Shown here in pieces: positions 43,890 through 49,368 of a stretch of 49,368 nt of DNA (the first letter of the stretch is position 1; each line of letters starts with the position of its first letter). This DNA comes from Clostridiales bacterium. Its GTDB lineage: Bacteria > Bacillota > Clostridia > Lachnospirales > Cellulosilyticaceae. The position numbers and the translations under genes were made by a program. The stretch is taken from NCBI GenBank assembly GCA_019418225.1, contig DYCF01000016.1, positions 1 to 49,368 on the forward strand. Direction: 5' to 3'. The notes beneath the pieces were generated by a model. It saw nothing but the letters and a program-made list of their open reading frames with translations, did no database searches and was not told the DNA's origin.

Positions 43890-45717
43890 AAACTGCTCCC
43901 CCTTCTTTTTCATAATAGTGTGCCTGTACCGCAAACATGCGGGCATAAGCCCCGCCATCTGCTAAAAGAGAAGCATGCGTACCATATTCTATAAGCTGCC
44001 CATTTTCAAACATCGCCACATGATCACAAAAACGTGTAGAGGATAAACGGTGTGAAATATAGACTGCACTCTTTCCGCCTATAAGCTTATCAAAATTCTG
44101 ATACATCCTATATTCTGCTAATGCATCTAAAGCAGCTGTTGGTTCATCCAATATGACAATGGGTGCATTTTTATATAAGGCTCTGGCAAAAGCTAGTTTC
44201 TGCTTTTCTCCACCTGATAAATCAATACCTTCTTCGCTAATAATCTTTAAAAGCTGTGTTTTGACCCCCTTAGATAATGCGTCTAGCTTTTCTCCTAGAC
44301 CAGCCATTTTGAGGCACGCTTCAGCAAAATCTTCTTTTGTCTCTCTTTCTTCTCTCATGGCAACATTTTCAGCAAGGGAAAATGCAAATACCTCTATATT
44401 TTGAAAAACAGGTGAAAAAAGTTCATAGTATGCTTTGCGTTCAAATTTCCTAATGTCCGTTCCATTCAAAAGAATTCTACCTTCTGTCGGTTCATATAAG
44501 CGACAAAGCAGCTTAATAAATGTGGTTTTTCCTGCACCATTTAATCCTACAACAGCTAATCTCTCCCCTGGCTTAAGTGTAAGGTTTAGATTTTTAAGTG
44601 CATAACTTGCCGTATTGGGATACTTAAATGACACATTTTCGAAAACAAACTCATATTGCTCAGCCTTTACAAGTGGTTGTATGTCGCCTATTTCTTGTCC
44701 ATCCTGAAACTCTAAAAAGCTCCTAAAATCATTAATTTCTCTAGATTGCTCACGCATATCTGTCACACCATTAAAAATACTATATAGGGTATAAAAAAAT
44801 GTCTGTGCTGTACCTAAATATAGTGAAAAGTCTGCAATACTCATTTCTTTATATAAGACACAATAAATCAAATAGCCATATACTGTGCCTTGCTGGAACA
44901 AGATAATAAGTTGATTATAAATGCCACATAGCATCCATCTATTTCTACTCCCTACCATCTTTTTATAAATCTCTCCATGTAAGTGCTCATACTTCTCCAT
45001 AATCCAACCTTTCATTGAAAAAAGGCGCATATCTTTTCCATAATTAAAGTCTGATACTGTATTTTGCATATAGGCATTTTTTCGCCAATAAGGTGCTAAT
45101 GGGTCCCAAGTATGTACTTTATCCCATTTCTTAGCTGCATCCATATTCCAAAAATTCAACATCCCTAGTACAACTAATAGCACTACCATCCATGGTGATA
45201 AGGTAAATAAAATGCCTATTGAAATAACACTCTTCAAAAGTGTACTCATGCACATTTGAAAAGAACGCATCATTCCCTCTAAACCGTTCGTATTGCCCGT
45301 TGTAGCACGCATAGCCTTCTGACAGCTATCCAGTACTTTAGGCATTTCTAAACATTCAAAGTTCATATTTAAGACTTTATGAACTCTCAAAAGCATAAAT
45401 TTCATCCGACTATCTATATAGCGCCACCAAGTCATATGATTACAATATATATCTAGCAATTTTAAGATTAGCATTACCCCATGTGCCATCAATACTACTG
45501 CCAAAAGCTGTTGCCAAGAAACCTTATTTTGAATTTGTTCAATAACTAGTTTCACAGTTACAGTCGGTATAAACGGCAATATTGCAGATGTTATCGTATA
45601 AACGATTAATAGTGCTATAAGTGGCTTTTGAAATTGAAATGTTCCTTTCATGGTATACATCATATTTTGAAATACACTATACTCACACTGCTTTGTACTT
45701 TTTTCTTTTTTGCCCAC
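43879..45717 (-). CDS. ABC exporter half-transporter A (membrane plus ATPase)
   Basis: The 612-aa partner of the next gene has an N-terminal six-helix membrane domain and an ATPase domain with GLNGAGKTT near residue 392, signature LSGGEKQKLAFARALYKN near 500, IVILDEPTAALDALAEY and YISHRLSS. Its Q-loop region (PVFQNIEVFAF) and Walker B Glu look intact, so both nucleotide sites of a heterodimer could be active. No peptidase domain is present. The start codon is GTG, with GGGGAG 8 bases before it. The gene pair most likely exports the modified peptides, as paired ABC transporters do in daptide and lantibiotic clusters. It is separated from the rest of the cluster by the 160-aa gene. Confidence 0.92.
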   Translation of the reverse strand: MGKKEKSTKQCEYSVFQNMMYTMKGTFQFQKPLIALLIVYTITSAILPFIPTVTVKLVIEQIQNKVSWQQLLAVVLMAHGVMLILKLLDIYCNHMTWWRYIDSRMKFMLLRVHKVLNMNFECLEMPKVLDSCQKAMRATTGNTNGLEGMMRSFQMCMSTLLKSVISIGILFTLSPWMVVLLVVLGMLNFWNMDAAKKWDKVHTWDPLAPYWRKNAYMQNTVSDFNYGKDMRLFSMKGWIMEKYEHLHGEIYKKMVGSRNRWMLCGIYNQLIILFQQGTVYGYLIYCVLYKEMSIADFSLYLGTAQTFFYTLYSIFNGVTDMREQSREINDFRSFLEFQDGQEIGDIQPLVKAEQYEFVFENVSFKYPNTASYALKNLNLTLKPGERLAVVGLNGAGKTTFIKLLCRLYEPTEGRILLNGTDIRKFERKAYYELFSPVFQNIEVFAFSLAENVAMREERETKEDFAEACLKMAGLGEKLDALSKGVKTQLLKIISEEGIDLSGGEKQKLAFARALYKNAPIVILDEPTAALDALAEYRMYQNFDKLIGGKSAVYISHRLSSTRFCDHVAMFENGQLIEYGTHASLLADGGAYARMFAVQAHYYEKEGGAVYES

Positions 45718-45830
45718 GCCCCATTCTCCCCTACTTATTAATTTTTAAAATTGCATCCCTTAACTCTTATATTATCAGAATTTTTTGTTTTTTAAAAGTT
45801 CATTTTTTATTTTCTTATTGAGCTATAAAA

Positions 45831-45890
45831 ATGGGGACAGGTCTCTAAAATTACGCTGCTTTAGCAGCAATTTTAGAGACCTGTCCCCAT
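45831..45890. repeat. Perfect REP-like palindrome, probably also a terminator
   Basis: The 22-base arm starting ATGGGGACAGGTCTC (45831-45852) is exactly inverted at 45869-45890. A second small stem GCTGC/GCAGC lies in the loop. GGGGACAG-type ends are familiar from REP-like palindromes linked to IS200-family transposases. No transposase is present here. It lies 5 bases after the beta-helix gene's stop codon. Confidence 0.8.
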
Positions 45891-45894
45891 AATT

Positions 45895-47445
45895 TTATGC
45901 TATTGGTGTAAGCATGCCACCACCTGCTAAGATGATTGTTTCGCCATTAAGCCATGCGTTTGCTTCATTGGCTGCATCATAATAAATGTTATAACCATTT
46001 GACGTGATATTTGTAAGTGTTTCATCTTCATCTGTGAAGACACTTACATAGCTATTGGCTGTTACATTCCATTTAGAATTGCTATCAAGTACTACTGTTA
46101 CATTTCCGGTATTTTCATGATTCACAGCACCTGTAAAGTTTGTAGATTCTTGAAGTTTCATATCAATTGTACTAATCGCATCACATATCACATTCCCTTT
46201 TAATGTTTGTTGACTTGCATTAAACTGAAGGTCTGCACCATTTTCTCCTGTTTTACCCCAACCATCTTCATTACCTGATGCTTTGACTAAAATGCCGCTA
46301 CCAAAGTTAAGCGTTGTACTTGTAAGATTAATAACACCCTCTGTATTTGTCACAAAGAACATTGGCGCTGTAGCATAAGTCTTGGAATCCTTTGCAATCG
46401 TTAAAGTAGAATTTTTAGCTGTAAATGTGCCTGTCCCGTTATTAGCATCTCCAGACATACTCTGATAAATCATAACCCCTACATCATCACAGCCGCCTCC
46501 ATTACCTCGGCCAATAGCATATCCAGTGAAATTGACTGTATCAAGAGTAATAGAGTTTTTGCCTTCAATACCAGCAATCATAGACCCCGTTGCAGTACCT
46601 TGTGAATTAGTTACGGTAATATTTCCTGTTGAATAAACACATGGTGAGCCATCACCTGTTGTATTTAACTTACTATCTTTTACTGTAACTGTTCCTTCTC
46701 CTCTATCTGTGGCGACTGCCGCGCAGTGGGCACCTGCCGTTTGAATAGAGATATTAGAAGCATTGATTGTGCCATTATATGTTGCATCTAATCCTCTTGA
46801 ATGATCTTTAGTCGTTGTAATACTTGCATTAGAAATATTAACGATTGTCCCCTCTCCTGTTGAGAAAACCGCATTTCCCCCACTGGCAGTTGTTTTAATG
46901 GCTACGTTGCTAATATTAGCTGTCGCACCACCATTTACAAGAATGCCTGCATTAGCACCAAAAAAGTCACTTGCTTCTTCTACTGTCATCTCTCCAGAAG
47001 CTTTATTTAATGTGGCATCCTTAAGTGTTAAGATTCCCCCACTTGTTACTTTAATAGGTGACTGATTGGAATCTGTTGCTGTAATCTCCTCATTACTAAT
47101 AGTTTGAGTCGTATCAACTACATAAACACCTGTTGTTTCTACACTGCTGCCACTCTCTACATCAAATCCGCCTTCTCCTGGTTTAGCTGGTGGTACTTCT
47201 CCTGGCAATACGCCCTCTGGTAATTCTGGTGGCTGTTCTCCTACTACTGTACTATCTGGTAACTCTGTTGTCTCTTCATCAGTTGCTACTTTAGTCGTTA
47301 ACTGCATATTTGTGACAGCCTTAGTGGATGTCTTAGTTGTTGCCGCCACTGTAGGCACTGTAAAACTGGCCACTCCCATAGCACCTACTATGCTTAATGT
47401 AACTGCTTTATTTGCTACTTCTTCCATTCTTTTTAATAATTTCAC
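45895..47445 (-). CDS. Secreted beta-helix-like surface protein (516 aa)
   Basis: The protein has a signal peptide (cleavage probably after TVAA near residue 35), a Thr/Pro-rich linker (about 40-105) and a long region of short repeating strands (for example NISNVAIKTTASGG, NISNASITTTKDHS, NASNISIQTAGAH, TVKDSKLNTTGDG). This is the rhythm of a right-handed parallel beta-helix. No catalytic site of a pectate lyase or other glycosidase is recognised. It is likely an extracellular carbohydrate-binding or adhesive protein. No sortase motif or S-layer domain is seen; the C-terminus ends in GGGMLTPIA. Start: GTG with AGAGG upstream. Confidence 0.75.
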   Translation of the reverse strand: MKLLKRMEEVANKAVTLSIVGAMGVASFTVPTVAATTKTSTKAVTNMQLTTKVATDEETTELPDSTVVGEQPPELPEGVLPGEVPPAKPGEGGFDVESGSSVETTGVYVVDTTQTISNEEITATDSNQSPIKVTSGGILTLKDATLNKASGEMTVEEASDFFGANAGILVNGGATANISNVAIKTTASGGNAVFSTGEGTIVNISNASITTTKDHSRGLDATYNGTINASNISIQTAGAHCAAVATDRGEGTVTVKDSKLNTTGDGSPCVYSTGNITVTNSQGTATGSMIAGIEGKNSITLDTVNFTGYAIGRGNGGGCDDVGVMIYQSMSGDANNGTGTFTAKNSTLTIAKDSKTYATAPMFFVTNTEGVINLTSTTLNFGSGILVKASGNEDGWGKTGENGADLQFNASQQTLKGNVICDAISTIDMKLQESTNFTGAVNHENTGNVTVVLDSNSKWNVTANSYVSVFTDEDETLTNITSNGYNIYYDAANEANAWLNGETIILAGGGMLTPIA

Positions 47446-47608
47446 TTTAAGGACCTCTTTTCATTATCTATTTTCTGTTCCCCTATTAATGCCTATTATT
47501 ACGCGCTTAACTTAATCTTACCTTAATAGTTAGAACATTTATTGTTTTATAATAATTAGACAATGTGTTTAAAAGGTGATAGGCCTCTGACTTTATTTTG
47601 AATTAACA

Positions 47609-47645
47609 AAAAAGCCTGCCACGAAACTAATTTCGAAGCAGACTT
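47609..47645 (-). terminator. Terminator of the small lipoprotein gene
   Basis: AAGCCTGC-CGAAA pairs, with a few mismatches, with TTTCG-GCAGACTT. Minus-strand transcripts run from the stem into TTTTTTG. Confidence 0.7.
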
Positions 47646-47665
47646 ATCCGCGTAATCTACATTAT

Positions 47666-48301
47666 TTACCAGAGCTGTACCTCTATATTTTCCAGCTTCC
47701 AAATATCCTCTTTACTTTTTCTAAACTTATACACACGTTTAAAATCCTTTAAACCTTCATCATCGCCTATATAACCTTCTTCTATGATTAGACGTTCTTT
47801 ATTCTCTAAGCCTATTTCTTTATTCCCTAAACCTAGTTCTTTATTCTCCAGTTCAGGTCCTTTGTCATCCTTTTTATCATCTTTTGGAATAGGTGGTGGT
47901 CCTTCCTTACCTATTGCATCATATTCTTTACGTTCTATAAAAACTTGTATTATTTCTATTCCTTCTTCATTTAGCGTAGGATAATCTACATCTTGTCTCA
48001 CCTGAATAGGCTCTGTTGTTTCATCACTTACATACTGCTTTAAGATATCCCTTGCATATGGATTAGGATACAATTCTTCTAGCTGCTCCTTTAGTGCATT
48101 GTACATCTCTTTTGTTAATGTTTCCTTGATTTTTAATTCATTAATCGGTGCCTCTATTTCTTCTACCAGTTTGGTAGCCTCTTCTCTGTCAAAATTAATG
48201 CTTTGTATAACCGCATTTTCTTTTGTTAAATCTATTATTTGTTCTTTGCCACATCCACTGAGTATCGCTATACACATTAATACTATAGCTAACTTTCTCA
48301 T
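47666..48301 (-). CDS. Small lipoprotein of unknown function (211 aa)
   Basis: The signal MRKLAIVLMCIAILSGC has a clear lipobox with the lipidated Cys at residue 17. The mature protein is acidic and mixed alpha/beta. A low-complexity insert at about 130-175 is rich in Pro then Lys/Asp, followed by three related units (ELENKELG, LGNKEIG, LENKERL). The ending YKFRKSKEDIWKLENIEVQL resembles a small extracellular beta domain. I do not recognise a family. GGAAGGAGATACAG precedes the ATG. It is a single-gene unit. Confidence 0.75.
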   Translation of the reverse strand: MRKLAIVLMCIAILSGCGKEQIIDLTKENAVIQSINFDREEATKLVEEIEAPINELKIKETLTKEMYNALKEQLEELYPNPYARDILKQYVSDETTEPIQVRQDVDYPTLNEEGIEIIQVFIERKEYDAIGKEGPPPIPKDDKKDDKGPELENKELGLGNKEIGLENKERLIIEEGYIGDDEGLKDFKRVYKFRKSKEDIWKLENIEVQLW

Positions 48302-48390
48302 CTGTATCTCCTTCCAGAATCTTCTTCTTCGCGTCGTCCCCTTATATTATATCGTCTCTTTTCTTCTTTTGAAATATTCTAAACTTAAAA

Positions 48391-48430
48391 AAGCCATTCA
48401 TACCAACTCTTTTCTTGGCATGAATGACTT
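48391..48430 (-). terminator. Terminator of the Big_2 surface-protein gene
   Basis: AAGCCATTCATACCAA pairs with TTGGCATGAATGACTT with two mismatches. Read on the minus strand it ends in GGCTTTTTT. Confidence 0.8.
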
Positions 48431-48469
48431 CTTTTCTTAATTTCTATAAGCTTTCATTGTCTCTTATCC

Positions 48470-49368
48470 TTATACGCTTCTTACATAAAGTCCATCAACT
48501 TGAATAACTGTATTGTCTTTTCCTGCCACAATGCAAATATCTACATTCTTCGTTCCCTTTGGAATAGAAAAACATGTACTTGTCATTTCACTACTATTCA
48601 AATCTACTATACATTTTCCATCTACCCATATTTGTACAAAGTTATCAGCGCCTAACTGATTATAACCAATTTCTAAAGGTTGTTCTTCCTCTAGGCCTTC
48701 ATATCCCCATAGCGAGATTCCTTCCCAAGATGTGGGGGTTATAAACTTGATACTATATGCATCTGCACTTTCTAACTGCTTATACCCACTTATAAGATTC
48801 CAAGCTTCCTCATTAAACCCTGGCAATAAACTTTGTACCTCCGTACTATCGCCTACTTCTGATTCTTCTACACTATCGCCTGTCTCTGGGACTTCTGGGT
48901 TTTCTATATTATCACCCATCTCTGGGGCTTCTGGATTTTCTATACTATCACCGGTCTCTGGCGTTTCTGGTTCTTCTACCTCGGCGCTATTTTCAACAAC
49001 CCTCAGTGGCATTTCATATTTTGTACCATAAGCCGATGTAATGGTAATAATAACTTCTCCTTCTGCCATGGCCTTAATATTTCCATTCTCACTGACTTTA
49101 GCGATACTTCTATCACTTGTCGCAAAAGTCACTGTCTGGTCTGCATAAGTAGATTCTAAGGCAACCTTGAGGAAATGCTTATCCCCTACTTGTATTGTAC
49201 TAATCTCATTAAGAACTATAATAATCTCCTTAATGTCTTCTGTCTCATCTTCCTCCGGTGGTGTTACTTCTGGTTGCTCTGTTTCTTCGGGTGGTGTCAC
49301 TTCTGGCTGCTCCGTTTCTTCGGGTGGTGTCACTTCTGGCTGCTCCGTTTCTTCGGGTGGTGTCACTT
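48470..49368 (-). CDS. Big_2-containing repeat-rich surface protein, 5' end outside the window
   Basis: Only the C-terminal 298 or so residues are present; the frame runs off the right edge. From the edge come at least three 11-residue repeats (VTPPEETEQPE, 33 bp each at DNA level). A bacterial Ig-like Big_2 domain follows (ISTIQVGDKHFLKVAL...VTFATSDRSIAKVSENGNIKAMAEGEVIITI), then a second acidic Pro-rich linker (PETGDS, PEMGDN, PEVPETGDS) and a final domain of about 115 residues. The final domain has WEGISLWGYEG and FVQIWVDGKCIVDL, suggestive of a sugar-binding beta sandwich. It is probably cell-surface exposed. No sortase signal is present at the C-terminus. Confidence 0.8.
   Translation of the reverse strand, partial: VTPPEETEQPEVTPPEETEQPEVTPPEETEQPEVTPPEEDETEDIKEIIIVLNEISTIQVGDKHFLKVALESTYADQTVTFATSDRSIAKVSENGNIKAMAEGEVIITITSAYGTKYEMPLRVVENSAEVEEPETPETGDSIENPEAPEMGDNIENPEVPETGDSVEESEVGDSTEVQSLLPGFNEEAWNLISGYKQLESADAYSIKFITPTSWEGISLWGYEGLEEEQPLEIGYNQLGADNFVQIWVDGKCIVDLNSSEMTSTCFSIPKGTKNVDICIVAGKDNTVIQVDGLYVRSV

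Noticed and set aside
43889..43958. Longer N-terminus of ABC half-transporter B
   Set aside because: It would extend the overlap with the upstream ABC gene to 80 bases; the ATG at 43889 has GGGGGAG at correct spacing.
25654..45717. Lanthipeptide, sactipeptide or lasso cluster
   Set aside because: No LanB/LanC/LanM, no asparagine-synthetase-like or transglutaminase-like lasso gene is seen. The SPASM protein lacks the radical SAM CxxxCxxC needed for sactipeptide chemistry.

Overview
The window is AT-rich DNA from a low-GC, spore-forming anaerobic Firmicute. I would place it near the Lachnospiraceae/Cellulosilyticum group, by inference only. The reasons are two full-length pyruvate:ferredoxin oxidoreductases, strong AGGAGG-type ribosome sites, a DUF4358/MBOAT/DHHW cassette of the kind common in Clostridia, and a signal-less spore-coat-like multicopper oxidase operon. 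Nearly all genes lie on the minus strand.

Left part (1-25.3 kb). A MerR-type regulator with two DNA-binding domains, a GNAT acetyltransferase and an ATC-hydrolase-family protein come first. A long imperfect palindrome follows, then tandem PFOR paralogues and bifunctional glutathione synthetase GshAB. The plus-strand DUF4358 lipoprotein/MBOAT/DHHW cassette probably acylates a surface polymer. Next come an FtsJ-like methyltransferase, enolase behind a promoter abutted by a Fur-box-like palindrome, a rhodanese and a 61-aa membrane protein. The four-gene operon 25318-20442 ends in a giant (1209 aa) MnxG-like multicopper oxidase.

Centre (25.5-45.7 kb). After a tRNA-Pro(GGG) lies a large biosynthetic cluster, read leftwards. 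It holds two short hydrophobic precursor peptides with a shared FEELEQxEELGxG leader. Both end in threonine. Around them are a class III aminotransferase, an SDR oxidoreductase, a class I methyltransferase, an M50 intramembrane protease, a 742-aa protein with a SPASM cysteine domain and a C-terminal PqqD-like (RRE-like) domain, a Yip1-like membrane protein and two ABC exporters. This set matches the logic of daptides, RiPPs whose C-terminal Thr is oxidatively decarboxylated, transaminated and N-methylated. The same apparent operon also carries genes that, as far as I know, are not part of the characterised daptide pathway: a nucleotidyltransferase-adenylation-carrier-condensation fusion, an MGT-type glycosyltransferase, a cobalamin-binding-type radical SAM enzyme, a duplicated-domain unknown and an MTA phosphorylase. 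I infer a hybrid in which the new C-terminal amine, or another site on the peptide, may be aminoacylated and/or glycosylated. This is the main discovery candidate.

Right part (45.8-49.4 kb). A REP-like perfect palindrome precedes genes for envelope proteins: a beta-helix-like secreted protein, a small lipoprotein, and a repeat-rich Big_2 surface protein cut by the window end.

All family assignments come from reading motifs by eye. No database search, alignment score or structure prediction was run.
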